Shown: in pieces, positions 8,349 to 19,000 of the stretch
How positions within the stretch are numbered: the stretch's first letter is position 1
Layout of the letters: each line of letters opens with the position of its first letter
Assembly (NCBI GenBank): GCA_016745035.1
Contig: JADGDE010000001.1
Location: 1 to 54,563 of the forward strand
Direction of reading: 5' to 3'
Length of the DNA: 54,563 nucleotides
Origin: Thiotrichales bacterium
GTDB taxonomy: Bacteria > Pseudomonadota > Gammaproteobacteria > Beggiatoales > Beggiatoaceae
Position numbers and translations under genes: made by a program
Notes under the pieces: model-generated
Told to the model about the DNA's origin: nothing
Databases searched by the model: none
The model's input: only the letters and a program-made list of their open reading frames with translations

Positions 8349-10610
8349 CTATGCTGGCAATGTTTCTGTCCTCGCCTCACAATTGATACGGATGTTTTCA
8401 CCCTCCAAGTCAACCGAGACATGCCCGCCTTTTTCCAGCACACCAAATAACAAGTGTTCTGCCAACGGTTTTTTGATTTTATCTTGAATCAGGCGAGCCA
8501 TAGGACGCGCGCCCATTTGTTTATCATAGCCGTGTTTAGCCAGCCATGCTCTGACGTTTTCACTGACACTGACGCTGACTTGATGTTCTTCAAGTTGCGT
8601 CTCTAGGGCAATAATAAATTTATCCACCACATGAGAAATCACTTGCTCCGTCAAAGCTTTAAAGTAAACAATGGCATCTAAGCGGTTACGAAATTCAGGA
8701 CTAAACAAGCGTTTGACTGCTTTGTCGGCATCAGAACTGTGATCTTGCTTAGCAAAACCAATCGAAGCGCGGCTGGTTTCGCTCGCCCCGGCGTTACTGG
8801 TCATGATTAAAATCACATTATGGAAATCGACTTCACGGCCATTGGTGTCGGTCAATACGCCTCTGTCCATGATTTGCAATAATAAATTGAACACATCAGG
8901 GTGGGCTTTTTCAATTTCATCCAGTAGCAATACCGTATGCGGGTGTTTATTTACTGCCTCAGTGAGCAAACCGCCTTGATCAAAGCCGACATAGCCAGGC
9001 GGCGCACCAATCAAGCGCGATACCGTATGGGCTTCCATATACTCGGACATATCAAAGCGGTTGAGTTTAATCCCTAAAATCCGCGCCAATTGCTGCGATA
9101 CTTCAGTTTTACCCACCCCTGTCGGCCCTGCAAATAAAAAGCTGCCGGTTGGTTTTTCGGGATTACTCAAACCTGCGCGCGAGAGTTTAATCGCGGTGGT
9201 GAGATTATCAATCGCCTCATCTTGTCCGTAGACCACCATTTTCAAATCGCGCTCTAAGTTTTTCAAATTAGCCTTATCCGAACTCGATACTGTTTTCGGC
9301 GGAATGCGGGCAATATGGGCGACGATTTGCTCAATGTCTTTGGTGCTAATGGTTTTTTTACGTTTGGAAGCGGGTTTTAAGCGCTGCTTCGCGCCTGCCT
9401 CGTCAATAATGTCAATGGCTTTATCGGGCAAATGCCGATCATTGATATAACGATCTGCTAGCACGACTGCTGTGCGCAGGGCATGGCGGGCATATTTGAT
9501 TTGATGGAAATTTTCAAAATGCGGTTTTAGCCCATTGAGAATCTGTATGGTTTCCTCGACACTGGGGGCGTTGACATCAATTTTTTGAAAGCGCCGCGAG
9601 AGCGCGTGATCTTTTTCAAAAATACCGCGATATTCTTGATAAGTGGTCGAACCGATACATTTAAGGCTACCTGAAGATAACACCGGTTTGAGTAAGTTAG
9701 AGGCATCCATTGCGCCGCCAGATGCTGCGCCTGCGCCGATAATGGTATGGATTTCGTCAATGAATAAAATCGCATGGGCTTCTTCTTTAAGCGCCGATAG
9801 CACCGCTTTCAAGCGCTTTTCAAAGTCGCCCCGGTATTTGGAACCAGCGAGCAATGCACCTAAATCTAAGGCATAAATCACCGCATCATTCATGACTTCG
9901 GGGACTTTGCCATCAACTACCAATTTTGCCAGCCCCTCGGCAATCGCGGTTTTCCCCACCCCAGCTTCACCGACTAACAAGGGGTTATTTTTACGCCGCC
10001 GACAGAGAATCTGTAAAGTGCGCTCGACTTCTTGTTGTCTACCGATCAGCGGGTCGATTTTACCCTTATCTGCCTGTTGATTGAGGTTGACAGTATATTG
10101 TTCCAGCGGTTTGTTCTCGTTGCCCTCGTCGCCGTCTGCTTGGGTGTTTTCTTCGCCAAAATCAAAATCATCCTCATCGAGTTTGGAAACCCCATGAGAA
10201 ATAAAATTAACCACATCAAGGCGGCTTACGCCCTGTTTATCGAGGAAATACACTGCCTGAGATTCACGCTCACCAAAAATAGCCACCAGCACATTAGCAC
10301 CAGAGACTTCCTTTTTTCCTGAGGATTGGACATGAAATAAAGCCCGTTGCAATACCCGCTGAAAACCCATGGTTGGCTGGGTTTCACGGTTATCATTGGC
10401 ATCTAAACGCGGGGTGTGTTCGTCTAAAAATTCGCGCAAGTCTTTCTCTAGCTGACTCAAATCAGCGGCACACGCTTGTAAGACTTGATTGGCAGATTTA
10501 TTGTCCAATAAAGCCAGCAATAAATGCTCAACGGTCATAAACTCATGCCGTTGTTCCCGCGCCGCTTGAAAAGCGTCGTTTAAGGTAATTTCCAATGCCT
10601 TACTTAACAT
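8349..10610 (-). CDS. clpA: ATP-dependent Clp protease ATPase subunit ClpA
   Basis: This 753-residue AAA+ unfoldase feeds substrates to ClpP. It has the double Clp N-domain (1-145), an acidic linker (DEDDFDFGEE), a first AAA module with Walker A GEAGVGKTAIAEG (about 213-225), a second with GPTGVGKTEVSQ (about 489-500) and a C-terminal small domain. Length and order match ClpA rather than ClpB, since the long coiled-coil insert is missing. ATG at 10610 has a strong GAGGAG. The adaptor gene clpS lies 27 bases upstream on the same strand, as in most proteobacteria. clpP is not in the window. Confidence 0.96.
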   Translation of the reverse strand: MLSKALEITLNDAFQAAREQRHEFMTVEHLLLALLDNKSANQVLQACAADLSQLEKDLREFLDEHTPRLDANDNRETQPTMGFQRVLQRALFHVQSSGKKEVSGANVLVAIFGERESQAVYFLDKQGVSRLDVVNFISHGVSKLDEDDFDFGEENTQADGDEGNENKPLEQYTVNLNQQADKGKIDPLIGRQQEVERTLQILCRRRKNNPLLVGEAGVGKTAIAEGLAKLVVDGKVPEVMNDAVIYALDLGALLAGSKYRGDFEKRLKAVLSALKEEAHAILFIDEIHTIIGAGAASGGAMDASNLLKPVLSSGSLKCIGSTTYQEYRGIFEKDHALSRRFQKIDVNAPSVEETIQILNGLKPHFENFHQIKYARHALRTAVVLADRYINDRHLPDKAIDIIDEAGAKQRLKPASKRKKTISTKDIEQIVAHIARIPPKTVSSSDKANLKNLERDLKMVVYGQDEAIDNLTTAIKLSRAGLSNPEKPTGSFLFAGPTGVGKTEVSQQLARILGIKLNRFDMSEYMEAHTVSRLIGAPPGYVGFDQGGLLTEAVNKHPHTVLLLDEIEKAHPDVFNLLLQIMDRGVLTDTNGREVDFHNVILIMTSNAGASETSRASIGFAKQDHSSDADKAVKRLFSPEFRNRLDAIVYFKALTEQVISHVVDKFIIALETQLEEHQVSVSVSENVRAWLAKHGYDKQMGARPMARLIQDKIKKPLAEHLLFGVLEKGGHVSVDLEGENIRINCEARTETLPA

Positions 10611-10637
10611 AATGCTGAACTCCTCAACTTAGCTTGC

Positions 10638-10952
10638 TTAAGCAGGCTCCATGGTACATAACAAAGGGTGCTGATTATCACGGGCATAATTATTGACTTG
10701 CATCACTTTGGTTTCGGCAATATCTTTGGTAAACGTGCCACAGACACCTTGACCACTGTTATGTACTTGTAACATGATTTTAACGGATTGCTCACGGGAA
10801 AAATTAAAAAACGACTCCAGCACATCAATGACAAAATCCATCGGTGTGTAATCATCATTTAATAAGACAACCTTATATAAAGAAGGTTTTTTGACTTCTG
10901 GGCGATCGGCAACCAATTCCAGAAAATCATCTAAATCGTAATCATTCGCCAT
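10638..10952 (-). CDS. clpS: ClpS adaptor protein
   Basis: A 104-residue adaptor that recognises N-degron substrates and delivers them to ClpA. The substrate pocket residues Asn32, Asp33 and His64 are present ([15 protein letters not shown] and [12 protein letters not shown]), as is the ETKV...[10 protein letters not shown] end. The acidic N-terminal tail that enters ClpA is short and typical. It is placed just before clpA. Confidence 0.96.
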   Translation of the reverse strand: MANDYDLDDFLELVADRPEVKKPSLYKVVLLNDDYTPMDFVIDVLESFFNFSREQSVKIMLQVHNSGQGVCGTFTKDIAETKVMQVNNYARDNQHPLLCTMEPA

Positions 10953-10983
10953 CTTCGTGCGCTATCCTTTTCGGGGTTTCCTT

Positions 10984-11868
10984 CTATGATAGGGTTGGAC
11001 ACAGCGTTTGCAAATAGCGCTTGAAACCGTCGCTTAATTCTTCGTGTTCCAGTGCATACTCAACTGTGGCTTGTAAGTAGCCTAATTTACTGCCACAGTC
11101 ATAGCGTTTACCTTTAAATTCATACGCTAACATGGAATCACTTTGTAATAAAGTCGCAATGGCATCAGTCAATTGAATTTCATCACCCGCGCCACGCGGG
11201 GTATTTTCGAGAAAATGGAAAATTTTACCTGGTAACACATAACGCCCGACCACAGCCAAATTAGATGGCGCGTCTTCCGGTGCAGGTTTTTCGACAATAT
11301 CGCTGATTTTAGAGACGCGATCAAATAAAGGATTGGAGCCGATGATACCATATTGGTTGGTTTCTTCTTTGACCACTTTCTCAACTGCCAACACCCCAAA
11401 GCCTTGTTGTTCATTAACACCAATGAGCTGTTTCAAGCAACCTTTCTCGCCACCATTAATCAAATCATCTGGTAAAATAACCGCAAAGGACTCATCACCG
11501 ACCACAGGCTTAGCACATAAAACTGCGTGCCCTAAACCCAATGGCTCTGGCTGACGAATATAAATACAAGAGACATTATCAGGGACAATTTTTTGCACCG
11601 TCTCTAATAAGGCTTTTTTACCCCGTTGCTCCAGCTCGGCTTCGAGTTCGGCATTTTTATCAAAGTGATCGGCAATACTGCGCTTACTGACACTGGTAAT
11701 AAAGATCAGCTGCTTCATCCCCGCATCTAAGGCTTCTTCCACAGCATACTGAATTAAAGGCTTATCAACGACAGGCAACATTTCTTTCGGGCTGGCTTTA
11801 GTTGCAGGCAAAAAGCGCGTGCCTAAACCTGCGACTGGAAAAACGACTTTGCGAATGGATTGTGTCAC
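10984..11868 (-). CDS. galU: UTP-glucose-1-phosphate uridylyltransferase
   Basis: A 294-residue enzyme making UDP-glucose for envelope polysaccharides and trehalose or glycogen-type pathways. The N-terminal nucleotide motif GLGTRFLPATKASPKEMLP, the PDDLI segment, EKP and the conserved FKGKRYDCGSKLGYL near the C-terminus are all present. The start is GTG at 11868, two bases after the esterase stop, with AAGGAT upstream, so it is probably co-transcribed with the esterase. Confidence 0.95.
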   Translation of the reverse strand: MTQSIRKVVFPVAGLGTRFLPATKASPKEMLPVVDKPLIQYAVEEALDAGMKQLIFITSVSKRSIADHFDKNAELEAELEQRGKKALLETVQKIVPDNVSCIYIRQPEPLGLGHAVLCAKPVVGDESFAVILPDDLINGGEKGCLKQLIGVNEQQGFGVLAVEKVVKEETNQYGIIGSNPLFDRVSKISDIVEKPAPEDAPSNLAVVGRYVLPGKIFHFLENTPRGAGDEIQLTDAIATLLQSDSMLAYEFKGKRYDCGSKLGYLQATVEYALEHEELSDGFKRYLQTLCPTLS

Positions 11869-11870
11869 TT

Positions 11871-12545
11871 TTAAGCTATCCTTTGTTGTAACCAGCGATC
11901 TAAATGCTGTATTTCCTCAGCACAAACGCTGTGTGCCATGGAGTAAACATGCCAATCAAGGGCATAGTGTTGTTGTTGTAAAAAATTACGGCTCGATTCA
12001 GCGGTAGACAATGGAATCACCTCATCCATGCTGCCATGCCCCATAAAAATAGGGGTTTGCTGTGTCGCGGCATTGACATAGTCATCAAACTGATAACGCA
12101 AAGGTAAATAGGTCGATAAGGCTACAATACCGCCCAAGCGCTCTGTCGCCGATAAACCGGTATACAAAGCCACCGCTCCCCCTTGAGAAAATCCAGCCAG
12201 AATAATCCGCTCAGGGGCGATACCTTGCGCCTTGGCGCTATTAATGTACTCAAATACCCGCGCCCGGCTCTCGTTTAGCCCGGCTTCATCTTGTTTGGCA
12301 CTGATGTCTAGCGCGAGTATATCATACCACCCCGGCATCACCATGCCTCCATTAACGCTAATAGGACGTGAGGGTGCATTAGGGAAAATAAAGCGGCAAT
12401 GGTGTCGATAGGCGGATAATTGTTCTACAACTGGCAAAAAATCTCGCCCATCCGCACCCAAGCCGTGCAGCCAAATTATCCAAGCGCTTTCTTTCTGTGT
12501 TGGAGCAACAACAACGGCTTTGTCATCATCCTGTACTATATTCAT
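11871..12545 (-). CDS. alpha/beta-hydrolase carboxylesterase/phospholipase family
   Basis: A 224-residue cytoplasmic alpha/beta hydrolase of the phospholipase/carboxylesterase (acyl-protein thioesterase-like) family. The triad is readable: Ser120 in GFSQGG, Asp174 in GSMDEVIP, His205 in MAHSVCAEE; LHGLGADG at 26-33 forms the oxyanion side. The ATG at 12545 is preferred because GAGGGAAAA lies just ahead; the longer open frame reaches back into the preceding gene. The physiological ester is unknown. It lies between a membrane protein gene (7-base gap) and galU (2-base gap). Confidence 0.88.
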   Translation of the reverse strand: MNIVQDDDKAVVVAPTQKESAWIIWLHGLGADGRDFLPVVEQLSAYRHHCRFIFPNAPSRPISVNGGMVMPGWYDILALDISAKQDEAGLNESRARVFEYINSAKAQGIAPERIILAGFSQGGAVALYTGLSATERLGGIVALSTYLPLRYQFDDYVNAATQQTPIFMGHGSMDEVIPLSTAESSRNFLQQQHYALDWHVYSMAHSVCAEEIQHLDRWLQQRIA

Positions 12546-12552
12546 TTTTCCC

Positions 12553-13164
12553 TCAGAACTGTTGCGCACATTCCCACACTGACCAATCATTTTGATCGGC
12601 AGTTTTTACCGATACCCGCATGAAATTAAATGAATCAGCGCGTTTATTTAACACCAATTGATATTGTTTATGATCTTCTAAGATACCAATCACAGGGACT
12701 TGATGACGTACATCGGCTTCACCATTAATGCGCATTTGTGCATTTTTTCCAAAAAAATCTTCCAGCCCTAAGACTTTTATTTCTTTGATATATTGCGCGG
12801 TGATTTGGGTTTCGACCACGCCTGCGGACATGCCATTGAATATATCGGTCAAAATCCCTTGCAAACTGCCAAGTGAACTGCTAATGCCCATGCTTTCTTT
12901 TGCCTTAACTGACTGCAAAGACGAGAGCTGACTAATGGACACATTTTCGCGCATACAGGTTTCTAAAGCCGTTTGCAGTTTGGCTTCAGGTACTTGCCCA
13001 CGCACATAACTGGCTAAAACCAATTGGCGATAGACCACTAATAAGACGATCAGTGCGGCAATCACCAATAACACTCGACCTGCGCCATTGGATGATTTTT
13101 GTGATTTACTACGACGCGTGGTCGTTTTTTTGCTGGTTTTAGTCGTTCGGCGTGTTGTCGCCAT
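12553..13164 (-). CDS. single-pass membrane protein with a basic Lys/Thr/Arg tail
   Basis: A 203-residue protein of unknown function. Residues 1-30 form a highly basic, low-complexity tail (MATTRRTTKTSKKTTTRRSK), followed by one membrane helix (about 32-52, VLLVIAALIVLLVVY) and an extracytoplasmic domain of about 150 residues containing two Cys. The tail would lie in the cytoplasm and resembles histone H1-like or AT-hook-poor DNA-binding tails; electrostatic contact with nucleic acid or membrane is only a guess. The start at 13164 follows AGGGGGA. It precedes the esterase and galU genes, probably in one operon. Confidence 0.75.
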   Translation of the reverse strand: MATTRRTTKTSKKTTTRRSKSQKSSNGAGRVLLVIAALIVLLVVYRQLVLASYVRGQVPEAKLQTALETCMRENVSISQLSSLQSVKAKESMGISSSLGSLQGILTDIFNGMSAGVVETQITAQYIKEIKVLGLEDFFGKNAQMRINGEADVRHQVPVIGILEDHKQYQLVLNKRADSFNFMRVSVKTADQNDWSVWECAQQF

Positions 13165-13257
13165 AATTATCCCCCTGTATAAACCCCCGGAATCATAACA
13201 ATTGACTGATCTTAGAGCAAGACGCAACATTTTGTGTTTTAGGGAAAGTAGCGGGGC

Positions 13258-13938
13258 TTAGAAACGCGCGCCAAAAATGGCTGTGCCAATCCGTAATAGG
13301 TTTGAGCCAGCGGCAATGGCAGCAGGCATATCGCCGCTCATGCCCATTGATAAGGTATCCAGCGCTAAACCTTGTTGTTTTAGGTCTTGATACGCATTAG
13401 CAAGACGCTCAAAGGAGGCAAATTGACTATCAAAGTCAGGATGCTGAGCGGGTAAGGTCATCAAACCGCGTAATTGCAAACGCGGACAGGCATCAATTTC
13501 GGCAAGCAACTGCGGTAAGTCATTTAACATAATCCCCGCCTTTTGTGGCTCTGCATCAATATTGATTTGAATACAAACTTGCAAGGGCGGTAAGTGTTCT
13601 GGGCGTTGTTGATTCAGACGTTTAGCGTGTTTAGTGGATGCCAACGTATGTACCCAATCAAAATGCTCGGCAATGGCTCGGGTTTTATTTGATTGCAAAG
13701 CGCCGATAAAATGCCAGCGAATGGCTAAATCTTGCAATTGCTCGATTTTACTCAGCGCATCTTGTAAATAATTTTCGCCAAAATCCCGTTGGCCGGCTGC
13801 AAAGACAGCAGAAACTGCCTCTGGTGGCTTGGTTTTACTGACCGCAAGCAGGCGGATATCCTTAGCTTGGCGTTGATATTGGTGCGCAAGCGTGCTTATT
13901 TCGGTTTGAATTTGGGCGAGATTAGCTTGATAATTCAT
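13258..13938 (-). CDS. yggS: pyridoxal phosphate homeostasis protein (YggS/PLPBP)
   Basis: A 226-residue fold-type III PLP-binding protein without known catalysis that buffers PLP. The PLP lysine is Lys35 in LLAVSKTKP; GENYLQDA, WHFIGALQSNK and the C-terminal MGMSGDMPAAIAAGSNLLRIG phosphate-binding segment are all intact. The ATG at 13938 overlaps the thrB stop as ATGA and was chosen over a TTG five codons upstream. Coupling to thrB is unusual, since yggS more often sits beside proC or pilT, but a PLP-related role near amino-acid genes is reasonable. Confidence 0.93.
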   Translation of the reverse strand: MNYQANLAQIQTEISTLAHQYQRQAKDIRLLAVSKTKPPEAVSAVFAAGQRDFGENYLQDALSKIEQLQDLAIRWHFIGALQSNKTRAIAEHFDWVHTLASTKHAKRLNQQRPEHLPPLQVCIQINIDAEPQKAGIMLNDLPQLLAEIDACPRLQLRGLMTLPAQHPDFDSQFASFERLANAYQDLKQQGLALDTLSMGMSGDMPAAIAAGSNLLRIGTAIFGARF

Positions 13939-14888
13939 ATTGGCAACCAACAATCAGCGGAGAGTTGCTGGTGATTTAAGAGAATTTGTTTAAATTCTTC
14001 TGGGTCTTTGATTTGGGTCATTTCCCCCGGTCTTGGGAAATGTAAATCCAATAAACGTGATAACCAAAAACGCGTTGCCCCACGCCGGAGCATGGCTTGC
14101 CAAGCGCCTTGTTCTAAGTCATTAAAGGGGCGAATTTGGTGATAAGCATCGAGAAGGGCATTAACCCGTTCACAATCCAATTGCTGCTTTTCATCCATAC
14201 ACCACGCATTGGCAGTGACGGCTAAGTCGTAGAGAAAAATATCATCGCAGGCGTAATAAAAATCAATCAGACCAGAAAGTTTATCGCCAACAAACAAGGC
14301 ATTATCGCGGAACAAATCAGCATGAACCACGCCGCGCGGTAAATCCTGTTCTAAAAAAGGCGCTTGGTACACCAACTCATCGTGTAATAATTGCCGTTCT
14401 TCTTGGCTGAAGTGTTTTTCAAGGCGTTGAATGCTTTCTTGTTTCCATTCCAAGCCGCGATTATTTTGCCGATAAAGGTGAAAACTGCTGCTGGCATTGT
14501 GCATCAGCCCTAAGGCTTTGCCTATTTCAGCGCATTGCTCTGCGTTGGATTGCTGGTGCTCTAAGGTTTGTCCTTGCAAACGCGCCATTAAGGTCGCGGG
14601 CTTGCCGGCGATGTGTTGCAAATACACGCCATTTTTATCCGCAATCGGATAGCCTAAAGGCACGTCGTTGGCGTTTAATTGTGCCATCAACTCTAAAAAG
14701 TAAGGCAATTCTTGCGCATCAATCTGCTCAAAAATGGTAAAAACATACTCGCCTTGATCGGTGGTGACAAAATAATTGGTGTTTTCGATACCAGCACTAA
14801 TGCCTTTGTAATCTTGGAGTTCACCAAGATCATAATGGCTTAAAAAGGACTGGAGTTGAGGGCGCTCAATGCGGGTATAAACGGACAT
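13935..14888 (-). CDS. thrB: homoserine kinase, type II (ThrB, aminoglycoside-phosphotransferase fold)
   Basis: A 317-residue kinase that phosphorylates homoserine for threonine synthesis. It is of the phosphotransferase (APH) fold, not the GHMP type: GISAGIENTNYFV near 29-41, catalytic loop GVVHADLFRDN near 186-196 and the metal-binding LIDFYYACDD near 206-215. Length is normal. The upstream gene is a DUF2782 protein, a conserved partner of this type of thrB in gammaproteobacteria, and yggS follows by overlap. Confidence 0.92.
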   Translation of the reverse strand: MSVYTRIERPQLQSFLSHYDLGELQDYKGISAGIENTNYFVTTDQGEYVFTIFEQIDAQELPYFLELMAQLNANDVPLGYPIADKNGVYLQHIAGKPATLMARLQGQTLEHQQSNAEQCAEIGKALGLMHNASSSFHLYRQNNRGLEWKQESIQRLEKHFSQEERQLLHDELVYQAPFLEQDLPRGVVHADLFRDNALFVGDKLSGLIDFYYACDDIFLYDLAVTANAWCMDEKQQLDCERVNALLDAYHQIRPFNDLEQGAWQAMLRRGATRFWLSRLLDLHFPRPGEMTQIKDPEEFKQILLNHQQLSADCWLPI

Positions 14889-14891
14889 GCG

Positions 14892-15170
14892 TTACCAAGA
14901 ATATAAAACCCATTGCGGGACAATTAAACCGGAAGAAAAAGGATGTTGCTGTGGTTCGAGAACCCCATCACCATCATTATCAATGAGATAATAAGGACTG
15001 CCTGAATCGGGCGTGATTTTTACCATGAATAATAAGCCATTGCGGCGGTATTCGACGACGGTGCTATTTTCTTTTTGAAAAATATACACGCTTTCCTCGC
15101 CTAAATCCTCGGCATGGGCAAAAGCACAAAATAACAGCCCTAAGCTTAAAATCAATGTTTTCATGGTCAT
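14892..15170 (-). CDS. DUF2782 family exported protein
   Basis: A 92-residue protein with a cleavable signal peptide (LILSLGLLFCAFAHA then EDL). The mature part is a small beta-rich domain with VEYRRNGLLFMVKITP and YYLIDNDGDG, the hallmark of DUF2782. The function is unknown; family members sit next to thrB, as here, with a 3-base gap. A second ATG two codons in is an equally possible start. Confidence 0.85.
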   Translation of the reverse strand: MTMKTLILSLGLLFCAFAHAEDLGEESVYIFQKENSTVVEYRRNGLLFMVKITPDSGSPYYLIDNDGDGVLEPQQHPFSSGLIVPQWVLYSW

Positions 15171-15204
15171 CCGCTGCGAAATAATAACAAGCTGCCAGTT
15201 TAGC

Positions 15205-15915
15205 CTATAAATTTAGCAAGGTGTTAGCACCGCTCTGAGTGGTGTCATTAAAACCACTGTCGGCATAATGCGCAAAGATCATATCAATGACTTCGGGCGC
15301 GCTATCAGCGACTTGTAAATAATCCAAGTCTTCTTTGGATATGGCGACAGATTTGGAATCGAGCATTTGTGTCTCTACCCACGCGAGAAAACCGCGCCAA
15401 AATTCACTGCCAATTAAAATAATCGGCAAACGGGGGATTTTGCGCGTTTGCATCAGGGTTAAAATTTCGCTTAATTCGTCTAACGTACCAAAGCCACCGG
15501 GCAAGACCACATAAGCCACCGCATGTTTAACAAACATGACTTTACGGGCAAAAAAATGCCGGAAGGAAATCGAAATGTCTTGATAGGGATTGGGGGCTTG
15601 TTCGTGCGGTAAATCAATATTTAAGCCAATACTGCGCGACTCACCTTCATAGCCGCCTTTGTTTGCTGCCTCCATAATCCCAGGACCACCGCCTGTGACC
15701 ACGGTAAAGCCCGCCTCAGAGAGAGCAAAACCAATTTTTTCTGCTAATTGATAATATTGATTATCGGCAGGAAAGCGGGCAGAACCAAACACGGTCACCG
15801 CTGGGGCAATATTGCTCAGTTGTTCAGTTCCCCGAACAAATTCTGCCATGATCTGAAAAATACGCCAGGTTTCGTTGGATAATTCGCTGGCGTTTTGATT
15901 CGCTTGTGAAGACAA
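15205..15915 (-). CDS. LOG-family nucleotide phosphoribohydrolase
   Basis: A 236-residue Rossmann-like protein of the TIGR00730/LOG family (YgdH/PpnN-related small form). The signature motifs GGGPGIMEA (75-83) and PGGFGTLDE (139-147) are complete. LOG enzymes release the base from nucleoside 5'-monophosphates; the substrate in bacteria is usually purine nucleotides. The start is TTG at 15915 with AGAGGAT upstream; no ATG lies near. It is the first gene of the run leading into DUF2782 and thrB. Confidence 0.88.
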   Translation of the reverse strand: MSSQANQNASELSNETWRIFQIMAEFVRGTEQLSNIAPAVTVFGSARFPADNQYYQLAEKIGFALSEAGFTVVTGGGPGIMEAANKGGYEGESRSIGLNIDLPHEQAPNPYQDISISFRHFFARKVMFVKHAVAYVVLPGGFGTLDELSEILTLMQTRKIPRLPIILIGSEFWRGFLAWVETQMLDSKSVAISKEDLDYLQVADSAPEVIDMIFAHYADSGFNDTTQSGANTLLNL

Positions 15916-16016
15916 GATAAGGCATCCTCTGACTGATTAATACGACCCAATGTAGGGCAAAACCCACAAAAAACGCCGCCATTCTAGCACAGGGACTTTG
16001 AGAATCGGTAGTGCCC

Positions 16017-16060
16017 TATACAAGTTGAGACTGATTTGCGTAACATCAACTACTTGTATA
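16017..16060. repeat. partial repeat end inside an inverted repeat at the kinase stop codon
   Basis: On the minus strand, bases 16052 to 16033 read TAGTTGATGTTACGCAAATC. This closely matches the GCAAAGGC-side end of the interspersed element (TAGCTGATGTTACGCAAAGG in copy 8) and includes the kinase stop TAG. The stretch is also flanked by TATACAAGT (16017-16025) and ACTTGTATA (16052-16060), which could form a hairpin around the stop. No second element end is visible, so this is a solo or decayed half. Confidence 0.55.
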
Positions 16061-19000
16061 ACCACACGCGCATCAATGAAAATAACTTATCATTGTCGAT
16101 GGGTTTACTGAAATAGTCATTAGCGCCAGCCTCAATACATTTTGCCCTATCGTGACTCATGGCTTTGGCTGTCAGGGCTATGATGGGTAATTTTGCAAAT
16201 TGTCCTTGCTTACGAATGCGGCGCATGGCTTCGTAGCCATCCATATTAGGCATCATGACATCCATTAACACCAAGTCAACATCTGAGTGTTCCGCCAATA
16301 AATCGAGCGCCAATTGCCCATCTTTAGCGACTAAAACCTCCATATCTTTTTCTTCTAATAAAGCCCCTAAAGAAAAGACATTACGAATATCATCGTCGAC
16401 CAACAAGATTTTTTTGTTTTGGAAAATAGCGTTTTTATCATGAACACGGGTCAACATGGCGCGCTTATCATCGCTCAAATCATTCTGATGCTGGTGCATA
16501 AATAAAGTCGCTTCATCTAATAGACGTGCTTGTGATTGAACCACCTTAATAATGTATTGCAGTTTCGCTTGCTTAATTAAATTTTGCTCCTCAAGGTTCA
16601 AATCACGTTGTGAATAAACCAGTACAGGAGGCAGCGCGGGTTTATCGATACTGATACAAGCATTAAGACATTGTTGTAAAAAGGCATTATCTTGACTGGC
16701 ATCGATAATATAGCAATCATAATATTGCGCCGGCGTTTGAATTTCTGCTTGGATTTTATCTAAGGCATTTAATACCACAGGCTGAGTGTGGGCAGTTTGT
16801 AACAGCTCAACAATACTTTGAGCATGATTTTGGCTGAATATCAAAGGGTAATGTTTATCCGCGGCGATAACCCGCTCAATTTGCTCGAAGGTATGATTAA
16901 GTGTACTCATACTGACCGGTTTAAGCGCATAACCAATCGCGCCCATATTGAGTGCTTCAACTCGGTTTTCATTGCCGGAGATAAAATACACGGGAATATG
17001 ACGGGTATGTGGGTTATCTTTGAGCTGCGCCATGACACTCCAGCCATCAACCAAAGGCAAACCTATATCTAAAATAATCGCATCAGGGGTATAGTTTTCA
17101 GCTAATTCGAGTCCAGATTTGCCCTCGTTAGCACACAGTATCTTAAACCCTCGCTCTTGCGCTAACTTACTCACCACTTGAGCAAATTGCACATCATCCT
17201 CAATGATTAACAACACTTTATCTGTGCTGGCTAAGTTATCTCTATCATCCTGACAAATCGATGTTTTTGTTTCTTGTTGAATAGGGGGTGCGGTTTTTTC
17301 AAGTGTTTCAACGCTGGGTGTATCAACAACAGGCGGTGGGGTTTGTGGTGAAGGGGTAGCAGAAGTATTGAGCTTATTGACCACATGTAAGGGCAGACTC
17401 AAGGTAAAGCAACTGCCTTTATTTACCTGACTTTGAACTTGTAAGTCACCCTCAAGGAGTTGTGCTAATTGGCGGGAAATGGATAAACCTAGCCCTGTGC
17501 CTCCGTAATTGCGGGTTGTTGACCCATCGGCTTGTTTAAAGGCTTCAAAAATGCTGGCTTGTTTTTCAGGGGCGATACCAATGCCAGTATCACAAACTTT
17601 AAAGTATAAGGTTTGTGCCTGCGTGTTAATCTCTAAGCTGACCTGACCTTTTTCACTGGTAAATTTAAAGGCATTGGATAATAAATTGGTCAAGACTTGC
17701 TGTAAACGCTGCTTATCTGAATTGAGTTGCTGGGGCACTGTTTTATCAACATGTAAACTAAAGGCAATTTCATGTTTATCTGCTAGCGGTTTAAAATTAC
17801 GTTCTAAGCTAGCGGTTAAATCAGACAAGACAAAATCTTCTAAATAGACATCAATCTTGCCCGCTTCAACTTTGGATAAGTCTAAAATATCGTTAATCAA
17901 TGCCAATAGTTCTTGTCCCGCTTTATTAATCGTATCAGCGGATTCTATTTGTTGTTCATTAAGATTGTTAGGGCGGTTATCTGCCAACATTTGTGACAAA
18001 ATCAACATACTGTTAAGTGGTGTGCGCAGTTCATGCGACATATTAGCTAAAAACTCAGATTTATATTGATTGGCAAGCTCCAACTCTTTAGCTTTAATTT
18101 CAATCGCCTGCTGGGTTTTTTGCAAAGCAGTGTTTTTATTTTTAATATCCTGTTTTTGTTGTTCTAATTCTCGACTACGAATACTTAACTCTTCATTCGT
18201 CGCCCGCAATTCTTCTTGTTGAGCCTGCATTTCTTCGGTTTGTGTTTGCATCTCTTCGGTTTGCGTTTGGCTTTGCATCAACAATTCTGCTAAACGGGCG
18301 CGCGAAGCAGCGGCATTCACGGCTGTGCCAATATCTGGCATCACTTGCTGCAAAAAGTTAAGCTGTTCATCATCAATGTCTTGCAAACTGCCTAGCTCCA
18401 ACACGCCGCACAGTTTGTTTTCGTAGAAAAATGGCATAATCACCAGATTATGCGGCAAACTGCTACCGAGACTCGACTGCACTTGATGATAATGCTCGGG
18501 CAAATCTGACAATAAAACATACTCACCCTCTAAGGCAACTTGCCCAACTAAACCTTCACCCAAACGCCAAGACTGTCCCATGCGTTTACGTTTGTGATAG
18601 GCATAACTAGCGACTAAAATTAGACGGGTATTTTCATCCATTTCATTGCTCTGATCCAGAGTGCTATCAATGAGGGTGTGGATAAGATAAAACGTACCCA
18701 TTTGGGCATCAAGATAACGCGCCAAGAAGCTAATAATATTTTTACCCAAGGCTTGAACCGTTTGTTCGCCGCCAAGGGTTTGGATTAACTCGGTTTGCCC
18801 GCTCTTAAACCAATCATTTTTTTGTTTTTTCAGGTTTTCTTGTTCTAATTGCGCCAGAGCCTCGGCATTTTTTTCTGTGATTTCTCGCAAGGTGTGGGTC
18901 ATATCCCGCAATGCCGTACCCAGTTGGTCTTTATCTGACAAAATAGTGACTGTAAGGCGATAATCTCCGGCTGCGACATTGCGCGCTTGCGCAATCACAC

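Noticed and set aside
9527..9775. Open frames antisense or out of frame within clpA, glnD and similar large genes
   Set aside because: They overlap well-supported conserved genes, lack binding sites and show no family features.
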